The position numbers and the translations under genes were made by a program. 60,638 nucleotides of DNA from Streptomyces sp. ST2-7A (GTDB lineage Bacteria > Actinomycetota > Actinomycetes > Streptomycetales > Streptomycetaceae): NCBI RefSeq assembly GCF_021390475.1, contig NZ_JAJUWS010000041.1, positions 1 through 60,638 of the forward strand. The letters are read 5' to 3'. This document shows, piece by piece, positions 16,397 to 25,035 of this stretch (position 1 is the stretch's first letter; each line of letters opens with the position of its first letter). Below the pieces are notes generated by a model that saw nothing but the letters and a program-made list of their open reading frames with translations, searched no databases and was not told the origin of the DNA.

Positions 16397-19255
16397 ATGG
16401 AGAGGAGTGCCCGCGTGCGCGGTTGGAAAGCGGCCACGGCGGTACTGGCCGGTACGGCTCTCGCCGCCGGATTGCTCGGCACCGCCGCGGCCCAACAGGA
16501 CGCGGTGGCCACGACGGCCACCGCCGTCTCGGCCGAGGACTACGACTGGCGGAACGTGCGCATCGACGGGGGCGGTTTCGTCCCCTCGGTGATCTTCAAC
16601 CGCACCGAGCCGAACCTGCTCTACGCCCGCACCGACATCGGCGGTGCCTACCGCTGGAACGAGGCGGGCCAGGAGTGGATCCCGCTGCTGGACTCCGTCG
16701 GCTGGGACGAGTGGGGGTACACCGGCGTCGCCTCCCTGGCGACCGACCCCGTGGACCCCGACCGGGTCTACGTCGCGGTCGGCACCTACACCAACGACTG
16801 GGACCCCAACAACGGCGCCATCATGCGCTCCACCGACCGGGGGGCGAGTTGGGACACCGTCCCGCTCCCCTTCAAGCTCGGCGGCAACATGCCGGGGCGC
16901 GGCATGGGTGAACGGTTGGCGATCGACCCCAACGACAACCGGGTCCTCTACCTGGGCGCCCCCAGCGGCGAGGGTCTGTGGCGCAGCACCGACTCGGGGG
17001 CCACCTGGGCCGAGGTGGCCTCCTTCCCCAACCCCGGCGACCACGTCATCAACCCGGACGACCCGTGGGGCTACGAGAACGACGAGATCGGCGTCGTGTG
17101 GGTGACCTTCGACCCCGACACCGGCTCCCCCGGCAACCGGACCGGCACCATCTACGTGGGCGTCGCCGACGAGGAGGAGAGCGTCTACCGCTCCACCGAC
17201 GCGGGCGCCACCTGGCAGGCGGTGCCCGGTCAGCCGACCGGTTTCCTGCCCCACAAGGGTGTGCTGGACGAGGAGACCGGCGACCTCTACATCGCCACCA
17301 GCGACAACCCCGGCCCCTACGCCGGCGGTGACGGCGAGGTCTGGCGCCTGGACACCGCCTCGGACGAGTGGACCGACATCACCCCCCATCGACCCGGTGA
17401 CGCCGAGTACGGCTTCAGCGGCCTGACGGTGGACCGGCAGAACCCCGGCACCGTGATGGTCACCGGCTACAGCTCCTGGTGGCCCGACACCCAGATCTTC
17501 CGCAGCACCGACGGCGGCGAGGAGTGGACACCCATCTGGGAGTGGGCCGGTTACCCGGAACGGGACCGTCGGTTCACCCTGGACCACTCCTCGGTGCCCT
17601 GGCTGACCTTCGGCAACCAGCCCACGGCGGAGGAGGACTCCCCCAAGCTCGGCTGGATGACCGAGGGCATGGAGATCGACCCGCACAACCCGGATCGGAT
17701 GCTGTACGGCACCGGGGCGACGATCTACGGCACCACCGAGCTGACCAACTGGGACCGGGACGCCCGCTTCACCGTCCGGCCCATGATCAAGGGACTCGAG
17801 GAGACCTCGGTCAAGGATCTGGCCAGCCCGCCCACCGGTGAAGCCCACCTGTTGAGCGCCCTCGGCGACATCGGCGGTTTCCGGCACACCGACATCGACG
17901 CGGTCCCGTCGATGATGTACACCTCCCCTTTCATCGGCACCTCCACCAGCGTGGACTTCGCCGAGCTGAGCCCGAACAACGTGATCCGGGTCGGGGAGCA
18001 CGTCGGGGACAGCGGCCAGGCCACGGTGGGCTTCTCCACCGACGGCGGGGCGCATTGGTTCGCCGGTACCGTGCCCGGTTCGGCGAACGGCGGTACCGCC
18101 GCGGCGGCGGCCGACGGCAGCCGCTTCCTGTGGAGCCCGGCCAACGAGCCGGTCCACTTCACCACCACCTTCGGCAGCTCGTGGACCCCTTCGCAGGGCA
18201 TCCCGCAAGGGGCGACCATCGCCTCCGACCGGGTCGACCCGCAGCGGTTCTACGGCTTCCACAACGGCACCCTGTACGTCAGCGCCGACGGCGGTGCCAC
18301 CTTCTCGGCCGGTGCCACGGGTGGGCTGCCGACCGAGGGCAACATCCGACTCGAGGCGGCCCCCGGCTCGCGCGGTGACGTGTGGCTGGCCGGTGGCGAC
18401 GGTGAGGCGCACGGCCTGTGGCGCTCCACCGACGGTGGCCGGAACCTGAACCGGATCGGCGCGTTGGACCAGGCGGACAACATCGGCTTCGGACGCGGCG
18501 CCGAGGGCACCGACTACCACGCCCTCTACAGCAGCGCCGTGGTGGACGGGGTGCGCGGCATCTACCGCTCCGATGATGTCGGCGCCACCTGGACCCGGAT
18601 CAACGACGACGACCACCAGTGGGCGTGGACCGGTGGGGCCATCACCGGCGACCCCCGGGTGGCGGGCCGGGTCTACATCGGCACCAACGGTCGCGGCATC
18701 ATCGTCGGCGAGACCGGGGAGCAGGGCAACGACGGCGGTCCCGGCGGGGTCACCGGTGGTCCCGGTGACAACGGCGGGAACGGTGACAACGGCGGCAACG
18801 GCGGTGACGACGGCGGCCCGGGTGACAACGGCGGCAACGGCGGTGACGACGGCGGCCCGGGTGACAACGGCGGCAACGGCGGTGACGACGGCGGCCCGGG
18901 TGACAACGGCGGCAACGGCGGCGTGGACCCCGACGCCGACTGCGCCGTCGCCTACGCCGTCACCGGCGAGTGGCCCGGTGGTTTCCAGGGCGGGGTGACC
19001 GTCACCAACACCGGTGACGCCGCCGTGGAGAACTGGGAGCTGCGCTGGAGCTTCCCGCACGGCCAGACCATCACCCAGCTGTGGAACGGTTCGCACACCC
19101 AGTCCGGGGCGCAGGTGAGCGTCACCGGCGCCTCCTGGAACAACCGGTTGGCCCCGGGCGCGTCGGCCACCATCGGCTTCCTCGGCAACCGACAGGAGCA
19201 GAACGGGGCCCCGTCCTCCTTCACCCTCAACGGCGCCTCCTGCGTCATCGGCTGA
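16397..19255 (+). CDS. Secreted GH74 xyloglucanase with CBM2
   Basis: A 952-residue secreted xyloglucan endo-beta-1,4-glucanase. A signal peptide (residues 1 to about 33, ending AAAQQ) is followed by a two-lobed GH74 beta-propeller (about 45-775). The two catalytic aspartates known from the family fit D80 in YARTDIGGAYRW and D491 in LGDIGGFRH. Many STDGG/STDxGATW BNR repeats are visible. A Gly/Asp/Asn linker (about 780-842) made of 39-bp DNA repeats follows, then a C-terminal CBM2 cellulose-binding module (about 850-951) with a paired-cysteine layout. ATG 16397 is chosen because GGAG lies 5 nt upstream and the signal peptide then starts correctly. The CebR box upstream implies induction by cello-oligosaccharides. 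Confidence 0.95.
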   Translation: MERSARVRGWKAATAVLAGTALAAGLLGTAAAQQDAVATTATAVSAEDYDWRNVRIDGGGFVPSVIFNRTEPNLLYARTDIGGAYRWNEAGQEWIPLLDSVGWDEWGYTGVASLATDPVDPDRVYVAVGTYTNDWDPNNGAIMRSTDRGASWDTVPLPFKLGGNMPGRGMGERLAIDPNDNRVLYLGAPSGEGLWRSTDSGATWAEVASFPNPGDHVINPDDPWGYENDEIGVVWVTFDPDTGSPGNRTGTIYVGVADEEESVYRSTDAGATWQAVPGQPTGFLPHKGVLDEETGDLYIATSDNPGPYAGGDGEVWRLDTASDEWTDITPHRPGDAEYGFSGLTVDRQNPGTVMVTGYSSWWPDTQIFRSTDGGEEWTPIWEWAGYPERDRRFTLDHSSVPWLTFGNQPTAEEDSPKLGWMTEGMEIDPHNPDRMLYGTGATIYGTTELTNWDRDARFTVRPMIKGLEETSVKDLASPPTGEAHLLSALGDIGGFRHTDIDAVPSMMYTSPFIGTSTSVDFAELSPNNVIRVGEHVGDSGQATVGFSTDGGAHWFAGTVPGSANGGTAAAAADGSRFLWSPANEPVHFTTTFGSSWTPSQGIPQGATIASDRVDPQRFYGFHNGTLYVSADGGATFSAGATGGLPTEGNIRLEAAPGSRGDVWLAGGDGEAHGLWRSTDGGRNLNRIGALDQADNIGFGRGAEGTDYHALYSSAVVDGVRGIYRSDDVGATWTRINDDDHQWAWTGGAITGDPRVAGRVYIGTNGRGIIVGETGEQGNDGGPGGVTGGPGDNGGNGDNGGNGGDDGGPGDNGGNGGDDGGPGDNGGNGGDDGGPGDNGGNGGVDPDADCAVAYAVTGEWPGGFQGGVTVTNTGDAAVENWELRWSFPHGQTITQLWNGSHTQSGAQVSVTGASWNNRLAPGASATIGFLGNRQEQNGAPSSFTLNGASCVIG
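18782..18921 (+). repeat. Tandem 39-bp repeat encoding the xyloglucanase linker
   Basis: Three perfect copies of a 39-bp unit (18782-18820, 18821-18859, 18860-18898) plus 23 bp of a fourth. Each unit encodes GDNGGNGGDDGGP. Perfect identity at the DNA level suggests recent expansion by slippage or unequal exchange. Confidence 0.9.
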
Positions 19256-19269
19256 TCCGGACCCCCTCC

Positions 19270-19298
19270 CCCGACCGGCCGGGAGCCGGCCGGTCGGG
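19270..19298 (+). terminator. Terminator of the xyloglucanase gene
   Basis: 11-bp stem (CCCGACCGGCC and complement) that can extend two more pairs into the loop, 15 bp after the stop codon. Confidence 0.7.
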
Positions 19299-19338
19299 AC
19301 GGTCCCGACGGCTCACGCCGGGACCCTTGATGTGCCCG

Positions 19339-19368
19339 CCGCCCCCGACGGAGTACCGTCGGGGGCGG
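19339..19368 (+). terminator. Second hairpin ahead of the hydroxybutyryl-CoA dehydrogenase gene
   Basis: Perfect 13-bp stem (CCGCCCCCGACGG and complement) with an AGTA loop, 58 bp before the next start. It could be a back-up terminator for the xyloglucanase gene or lie in the leader of the next gene. Confidence 0.5.
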
Positions 19369-19426
19369 TGCGACGGGCCGGTGACCCCGCCCGCCACCGC
19401 TTTGCCGAACAGCGAAAGGGCACGGA

Positions 19427-20287
19427 GTGACCGACATCAAGCGCGTCGGAGTGGTCGGATGCGGCCAGATGGGCGCCGGCATCGCCGAGGTCTGCGCACG
19501 GGCGGGACTGGAGGTGATGGTCGCCGAGACCACCGGCGAGGCCCTGGAACTGGGACGCAGCCGATTGGCGAACTCGCTGGCCCGGGCGACCGCGCGCGGC
19601 AAGCTCACCGAGGAGGAACGGGCCGCCACCGAGGCCCGGCTGGGTTTCACCACCGACCTGGGTGAGTTCGCCGACCGCGATCTGGTGATCGAGGCCGTGG
19701 TGGAGAACGAGCAGGTCAAGACCGAGATCTTCCAGGTACTGGACCAGGTGGTGACCCGCCCGGACGCGATCCTGGCCTCCAACACCTCCTCCATCCCGCT
19801 GGTGAAGCTGGCGGTGGCCACCTCCCGTCCCGGCCAGGTGCTGGGCATCCACTTCTTCAACCCCGCCCAGGTCCAGAAACTGGTGGAGCTGATCCCCGCC
19901 CTGACCACCTCCGAGGAGACGGTGGCCCGGGCGGAGTCCCTGGTCACCGACGTGCTCGGCAAGCACCCCATCCGGGCGGCGGACCGTTCGGGTTTCGTGG
20001 TGAACGCGCTGCTGATCCCGTATCTGCTGGCGGCCGTCCGGATGGTGGAGTCCGGGGCGGCGAGCCGCGAGGACATCGACAACGGCATGGAGCTGGGCTG
20101 CGCCCACCCGATGGGGCCGCTGCGGTTGGCGGACCTGATCGGTCTGGACACCGTCGCCTCGGTGGCCGACTCGATGTATGACGAATTCAAAGAACCCCTG
20201 TACGCCGCTCCCCCGCTCCTGCAGCGCATGGTCGCGGCCGGGCGCCTGGGGCGTAAAACCGGCGCGGGCTTCTACCTCTACCCCTGA
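19427..20287 (+). CDS. 3-hydroxybutyryl-CoA dehydrogenase
   Basis: A 286-residue NAD(P)-dependent 3-hydroxyacyl-CoA dehydrogenase of the short stand-alone type, interconverting acetoacetyl-CoA and 3-hydroxybutyryl-CoA. The dinucleotide motif is VGVVGCGQMGAGIAEV (residues about 7-22). Catalytic elements are ASNTSSIPL (Ser), GIHFFNPA (His), the Glu in KLVELIP and the Asn in FVVNALLIPY. The C-terminal block ends GRKTGAGFYLYP, as in the family. The GTG start is preceded by AAAGGG. Likely role: butyrate/PHB-type or ethylmalonyl-CoA pathway metabolism. It stands alone here. Confidence 0.93.
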   Translation: MTDIKRVGVVGCGQMGAGIAEVCARAGLEVMVAETTGEALELGRSRLANSLARATARGKLTEEERAATEARLGFTTDLGEFADRDLVIEAVVENEQVKTEIFQVLDQVVTRPDAILASNTSSIPLVKLAVATSRPGQVLGIHFFNPAQVQKLVELIPALTTSEETVARAESLVTDVLGKHPIRAADRSGFVVNALLIPYLLAAVRMVESGAASREDIDNGMELGCAHPMGPLRLADLIGLDTVASVADSMYDEFKEPLYAAPPLLQRMVAAGRLGRKTGAGFYLYP

Positions 20288-20374
20288 TTTCCACACCCCG
20301 ATTTCACCTCTTCGGAGTAATTCGCCCCACTTGGGCCGAGGGCTCGGCATGAGTACCGGCCCCCGGGGCATCTC

Positions 20375-20432
20375 CCGCCGTACGTCGCACGGCCCGGACG
20401 CCGACCGCGTCCTGGCCCGCGACGTACGGCGG
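20375..20432. repeat. Nested inverted repeat upstream of the amidase gene
   Basis: Outer arms of 14 bp (CCGCCGTACGTCGC at 20375-20388 and its exact complement at 20419-20432) enclose 30 bp with an inner 6-bp hairpin (GGACGC, loop CGACC, GCGTCC). It ends about 58 bp before the amidase start. It could be a regulator-binding dyad or a structured leader. The outer arms share the palindromic core TACGTA. Confidence 0.6.
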
Positions 20433-20490
20433 TGGCGTCACCGGTCACCGCGCGACCGACGATCGCCCGACAATCCGAGGAGAGATCGGC

Positions 20491-21423
20491 ATGGACCTCG
20501 TGTCCCGGTCCGGGTGGGGCGCGCGTGCCTTCCGGACCCCCAACGGGTCGACTCCGTACGGCCGGGCCCGACTCGGGGTGAAGGTGCACTACCTGGGCGC
20601 CGCCTATTCCGACCGTGCGCACAGCGGCTGTCCCGGCTACGTCCGTTCCCTGCAGGCGCAGCACATGGACGGCAACGGCTGGTCCGACATCGCCTACAGC
20701 TTCGTGGTCTGCACACACGGCACGGTCTACGAGGGGCGCGGCCTGGCCCGCCGGAACTCGGCGAACGGCAACACCTCGCTCAACGACGCCCACTACGCGG
20801 TCTGCGCGCTGCTGGGCGCCTCCGGTCTGACCGAACCCCCCGACGCCCAACTGAACGGTCTGCGGGACGCGATCGAGTACTGCCGCCGTGACGGACCGGC
20901 CGGGAGTGAGATCGCCCGGCACGCCGACGGCTTCGCCACCGCCTGCCCCGGCCCGGCGCTGACCTCGTGGGTGCGCGCCGGCGCCCCCCGACCGTCGGGC
21001 GGCGGCGGGACCACCACCCACACCGTGCGGGCCGGGGAGACGCTCTCCGGCATCGCCACCGCGTACCCGGGGGTGAGCTGGCAGGAGATCGCCCGGACCA
21101 ACGGCATCCCCGCGCCCTACGTCATCCACCCCGGTCAGCGGCTGACCATCCCCGCCCCACGCCCGGCCCCCGTGACGTACGAGCCGTTCCCCGGCGCCTC
21201 GTTCTTCCGGGTGGGCACCGACTCACCCGTCATCACCCGGATGGGCCGGCGCCTGGTCGCGGAGGGGTGTTCCCGCTACCGGGTGGGTCCGGGGCCCCGG
21301 TGGTCCGACGCGGACCGGCAGTCCTACGCCGCGTGGCAGCGCAAGCTGGGCTTCGGCGGGGCGGACGCCGACGGCATCCCCGGCCGGACGAGCTGGGATC
21401 GGCTGCGGGTCCCGAGGGGTTGA
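20491..21423 (+). CDS. N-acetylmuramoyl-L-alanine amidase-like protein with LysM and PG-binding domains
   Basis: A 310-residue peptidoglycan-active protein. The N-terminal amidase_2/PGRP-type domain (1 to about 155) has zinc ligand candidates H33 (GVKVHYLG), H144 and C152 (the H-x7-C spacing of T7-lysozyme-like amidases). A tyrosine-bearing SDIAYSFVVC block is also present. A LysM domain follows (about 173-218, HTVRAGETLSGIATAY...PGQRLTIP). The C-terminal part (about 230-308) resembles a peptidoglycan-binding module ending DADGIPGRTSWDRL. There is no signal peptide, so export is by another route or the protein acts after lysis, as for phage endolysins. GGAG lies 8 nt before the ATG. Confidence 0.85.
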   Translation: MDLVSRSGWGARAFRTPNGSTPYGRARLGVKVHYLGAAYSDRAHSGCPGYVRSLQAQHMDGNGWSDIAYSFVVCTHGTVYEGRGLARRNSANGNTSLNDAHYAVCALLGASGLTEPPDAQLNGLRDAIEYCRRDGPAGSEIARHADGFATACPGPALTSWVRAGAPRPSGGGGTTTHTVRAGETLSGIATAYPGVSWQEIARTNGIPAPYVIHPGQRLTIPAPRPAPVTYEPFPGASFFRVGTDSPVITRMGRRLVAEGCSRYRVGPGPRWSDADRQSYAAWQRKLGFGGADADGIPGRTSWDRLRVPRG

Positions 21424-21615
21424 ACCCCGCTCCCCCGAACGGATGGTCCGGGAACGGGCCACCGCTCCGACCGGCCCGGTGGGAGCCGGGAAGGTCGCCG
21501 GTGACACGGGAGGCGCCTACGATCGGTGGTCCGGGGCCGGTCGGTGTCCCCGGAGCCCGCACCCCGGGCCCATCGGGCCGGCCGCCCGATGGGCGGAACG
21601 GCAGGAGATGATCAC

Positions 21616-22431
21616 GTGACGGAGGCATCCGGACCGCGCCGGGAGACGGTGTCGAAGATCGACACCTCGGTGCCGCACTCGGCGAGGATCTGGAACTACT
21701 GGTTGGGCGGCACCGACAACTACGAGGTGGACCGGATCGCGGGGGATCGATACCGCGAGGTCTTCCCCGGCATCGTGAAGATCGCGCGCGAGTCCAGGCG
21801 CTTCCTGGGGCGGGCGATCCGCTTCCTGGCCCGCGACGCGGGGGTGCGCCAGTTCCTGGACGTGGGAACGGGACTACCCACCGCGGACAACACCCACCAC
21901 GTGGCCCAACGGGTCGCCCCGGACTCCCGGGTGGTCTACGTGGACAACGACCCGCTGGTGTTGATGCACGCCAACGCCCTGCTCACCAGCGCCCCCGAGG
22001 GGGAGACCTCCTACGTGGAGGCCGACCTCCGCGACCCGGAGGGCATCCTGCGGGCCGCCGGGGAGCGGCTGGACCTCGACCGGCCCGTGGCCCTGATCCT
22101 CAGCGGGATCCTGGGACACGTCGAGACGGTGGACGAGGCCGCCTCCATCGTGGGCCGGCTGATGGGTGGACTCTCCTCCGGAAGCTACCTGTGTCTGAAC
22201 GAGGGCAGCGACATCGACCCCGTCTACGCGGAGGCGCAGCACGCCTACAACGAGAGCGGTGCCATCCCCTACCGGCTGCGGACGATGGAGGAGCTCCGCG
22301 GGATCTTCGCCGGTCTGGAGCCGGTGGAGCCGGGGGTGGTCTCCGTGCCGCTGTGGCGGCCGGAACCGTCCTCCGACGGCTCCGCGCCGCACCCGATCGG
22401 TCAGGCCGGCGGGGTGGCCCGCAAGCCCTGA
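21616..22431 (+). CDS. SAM-dependent methyltransferase, DUF574 family
   Basis: A 271-residue class I methyltransferase of the DUF574 group, abundant in Streptomyces. The N-terminal signature SARIWNYWLGGTDNYEVDR precedes the SAM-binding motif FLDVGTGLPTADN (near residue 78). An acidic motif VVYVDNDPLVLMHANALL (near 105) binds the ribose. The GTG at 21616 is chosen because AGGAG lies 8 nt upstream and the protein then starts like other members; the frame is open further upstream without a ribosome site. Methyl acceptor unknown; DUF574 genes are often found near conservons or secondary-metabolite genes but here the gene is isolated. Confidence 0.9.
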   Translation: MTEASGPRRETVSKIDTSVPHSARIWNYWLGGTDNYEVDRIAGDRYREVFPGIVKIARESRRFLGRAIRFLARDAGVRQFLDVGTGLPTADNTHHVAQRVAPDSRVVYVDNDPLVLMHANALLTSAPEGETSYVEADLRDPEGILRAAGERLDLDRPVALILSGILGHVETVDEAASIVGRLMGGLSSGSYLCLNEGSDIDPVYAEAQHAYNESGAIPYRLRTMEELRGIFAGLEPVEPGVVSVPLWRPEPSSDGSAPHPIGQAGGVARKP

Positions 22432-22442
22432 GCCGACGGCGC

Positions 22443-22497
22443 CCCGTCCCGGCGGGACGGGACGTGTCCGGCGGGGCCCGGGGCACGGACCCCGCCG
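22443..22497. terminator. Two hairpins between convergent genes
   Basis: Hairpin 1 (22443-22461) has an 8-bp stem CCCGTCCC with a 3-nt loop. Hairpin 2 (22469-22497) has an 8-bp stem CGGCGGGG with a 13-nt loop. They lie between the methyltransferase (plus) and pheT (minus) and may serve both. Confidence 0.6.
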
Positions 22498-22506
22498 ATC
22501 ACGGCG

Positions 22507-25035
22507 TCAGGCGCCGCGCACCACGGCGCCGGTGCGCTCCGCCGCGGCGGCCACCGCGGCCTCGTGGGCGGCGGTCGTCTCCTCGGCGGTCAGGGTGCGG
22601 TCCGGCGCCCGGAAGCGCAGGGCCCAGGCCAGCGACTTGCGCCCCTCGCCCACCTGCTCGCCGGTGTAGACGTCGAACAGCCGCAGGGACTCCAGGAGAT
22701 CACCGGCTCCCTCCCGCAGCGCCTCCTCGACCCGGGCTGCCGGCACCGAGGCGTCCACGACCAGCGCCACGTCACGCGTGGCCGGCGGGAAGCCGGGCAC
22801 CCCGGGCGCCCGTACCGGGCCCGCGGAGGCCCGCTGCAGCAGGTCCAGGTCCAGCTCCACCGCGCAGGTGCGATCGGGCAACCCCATCGCGCCGATGACC
22901 CGCGGATGCAGCTCACCGGCGTGCCCGGCGGTGAGGGTCCCGCCGTCCACGGTGACCCGGACCGCCGCGCAGCGACCCGGATGCCAGGGGGCGTGCCGGT
23001 CGGCGACGATCTCCACGTCGGCCCCCGCCTCCCGGGCCACCAGGCGGGCGGTCTCCACCGCGTCCGCCCAGTCGGTCGGGCGTCCCGGTCCCCACCAGCC
23101 GGCGGGGTCCCGCCGCCCGGCGAGCACCGCCGCGACCCGACGCGGCTGACGCGGCAGCGCGGCGTCCAGCTCCGCGATCCCCTCGGCGTCGGGGCGGCGG
23201 TCCACCGGCAGGCGGGGCGCGGTCGACTCCTCGCCGGTGGGGCGGAAGACCAGGCCGGTCTCGAACAGGGCGGTGTCGTGGTTGCCCCGTCCCTCGTTGC
23301 GGCGCAGTGCCGCGAGCAGCCCCGGCAGCAGCGTGGTGCGCAGGTGGGGCTCCTCGTCGGAGAGCGGGTTGGCCAGCGTCACGGTGCGGCGACGCGGGTC
23401 ATCCGGCTCCAGGCCGAGGGCGTCCAGCGCGGCGGTCCCCAGGAAGGGGTAGCACGGCGCCTCGACGAAGCCCGCGCCCGCCAGCGCGCGGCCGACCCGG
23501 CGGTGCAGACGCTGCCGGGGGGTCAGGCCGCGTCCGGCCGGGGGTCGGGGCAGCGTGGAGGGCAGGTTCTCGTAGCCCTCCAGGCGGATGACCTCCTCCG
23601 CCAGGTCGTTGGGGTCGGTCAGGTCCGGCCGCCAGGAGGGCACGCTGACGGTGAGCTCGTCGGTACCGTAGACGTCGCACCCCACCCGCTGGAGGCCCCG
23701 GGCGACGGTCTCGCGACCGTACGCGACACCGGCGACCCGGTCCGGGTGGTCGGCGGGGATCCGGATGGTGCGCGGTACGCCCACCACACCGATGTGGGTG
23801 ACGCCGGGGTCGGCGGTGGCACCGGCCAGGCCGACCAGTAGGTCGACGGCACGCTGTGCGGCGGCGGCGGTCGCCTCGGGGTCCACGCCGCGCTCCCAGC
23901 GCTTGGACGCCTCGGTGACCAGCCCGTGGCGTCGGACGGTACGGGCGATCGCGACGGGGTCGAAGTGGGCGGCCTCGACCACGATTTCGGTGGTGCCGCG
24001 CCACTCGTCGGTCTCCGGGTCCCGCTCGGGGGTCAGGACCTCGGTCTCCTCGCCGCCCATCACACCGGCCAGGCCGATCGGGCCACGGGCATCGGTGATC
24101 AGCAGGTCCTCGGGGTGGAGCGCGCGCTTCACCCCGTCGAGGGTGACGAGTTCCTCACCGGCCTCGGCGCGCCGCACGCCGATCCCGCCCTCCAGGCGGG
24201 CGCGGTCGTAGGCGTGGAGCGGGGTACCCAGCTCCAACATCACGTAGTTGGTGATGTCCACCGGCAGCGAGACCGAGCGCATGCCGGCCTTCTCCAGGCG
24301 GCGGCGCAGCCACACCGGGGTGATGGCGTCGGGTCGCACCCCGGTGACGACCCGGGCGGTGAACCGGCCGCAACCCGCCCGGTCCTCCACCCGGACGGGG
24401 TGACCGTCCTCATTGGGCACCGGCACGTCCAGCAGCGCCGGGTCGCGCAGCGGCAGGTCGTACGCGATCGCGGTCTCCCGCGCCAGGCCGCGCAGTGACA
24501 GGCAGTAGCCCCGGTCCGGGGTGACGGAGATGTCCAGGATCTCGTCGCGGAGTCCGAGGAGGTCGATCGCGTCCTCGCCGGGCTCGTGACCGGGCGGCAG
24601 CACGATGATGCCGCTGTGGTCGTCGGCCGTGCCCAGTTCGGCGGCGGAGCAGATCATGCCCTCGGAGACCCGCCCGTAGGTCTTGCGGGAGGAGATGGCG
24701 AAGTCGCCGGGCAGCACCGCGCCGGGGAGCGCCACGACGACGAGGTCGCCGACGACGAAGTTGCGGGCGCCGCAGATCACCCGCTGCGGTTCACCGGACT
24801 CCGCGCCCGCCGAACCGACGTCGACCGCGCAGTACCTGATCGGCTTCTTGAACTCGGTCAGCTCCTCGATCTCCACGACCCGGCCGACGACGAGGGGGCC
24901 GGTGAGGTCGGCGCCGACGCGTTCGACGGTCTCGACCTCGAGGCCGGCGGCGATCAGCTTCGCGGCGACCTCGCGACCGGTGGTCCCGGCCGGCAGGTCG
25001 ACGTACTCCCGGAGCCAGGAAAGCGGGGCCCGCAT
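22507..25035 (-). CDS. pheT: Phenylalanyl-tRNA synthetase beta subunit
   Basis: The 842-residue beta chain of the alpha2-beta2 PheRS. Domains in order: tRNA-binding OB fold (about 40-160, GPLVVGRVVEIEEL), the B3/B4 domain (about 210-375) associated with editing of Tyr-tRNA, the B5 domain (about 405-475), the catalytic-like core, and the C-terminal FDX-ACB anticodon-binding domain (about 745-838, PGFPPATRDVALVVD). The ATG overlaps the last base of the pheS stop (TGATG), so translation is coupled to pheS. Length is normal for actinobacteria. Confidence 0.97.
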   Translation of the reverse strand: MRAPLSWLREYVDLPAGTTGREVAAKLIAAGLEVETVERVGADLTGPLVVGRVVEIEELTEFKKPIRYCAVDVGSAGAESGEPQRVICGARNFVVGDLVVVALPGAVLPGDFAISSRKTYGRVSEGMICSAAELGTADDHSGIIVLPPGHEPGEDAIDLLGLRDEILDISVTPDRGYCLSLRGLARETAIAYDLPLRDPALLDVPVPNEDGHPVRVEDRAGCGRFTARVVTGVRPDAITPVWLRRRLEKAGMRSVSLPVDITNYVMLELGTPLHAYDRARLEGGIGVRRAEAGEELVTLDGVKRALHPEDLLITDARGPIGLAGVMGGEETEVLTPERDPETDEWRGTTEIVVEAAHFDPVAIARTVRRHGLVTEASKRWERGVDPEATAAAAQRAVDLLVGLAGATADPGVTHIGVVGVPRTIRIPADHPDRVAGVAYGRETVARGLQRVGCDVYGTDELTVSVPSWRPDLTDPNDLAEEVIRLEGYENLPSTLPRPPAGRGLTPRQRLHRRVGRALAGAGFVEAPCYPFLGTAALDALGLEPDDPRRRTVTLANPLSDEEPHLRTTLLPGLLAALRRNEGRGNHDTALFETGLVFRPTGEESTAPRLPVDRRPDAEGIAELDAALPRQPRRVAAVLAGRRDPAGWWGPGRPTDWADAVETARLVAREAGADVEIVADRHAPWHPGRCAAVRVTVDGGTLTAGHAGELHPRVIGAMGLPDRTCAVELDLDLLQRASAGPVRAPGVPGFPPATRDVALVVDASVPAARVEEALREGAGDLLESLRLFDVYTGEQVGEGRKSLAWALRFRAPDRTLTAEETTAAHEAAVAAAAERTGAVVRGA

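Noticed and set aside
18782..18921. CRISPR-like direct repeats
   Set aside because: Units are contiguous without spacers and are in frame in the GH74 linker.
16274..19096. 940-codon open frame antisense to the xyloglucanase
   Set aside because: Shadow frame caused by high third-position GC; repeats such as VVTRAAVVTAVAAV only mirror the linker repeats.
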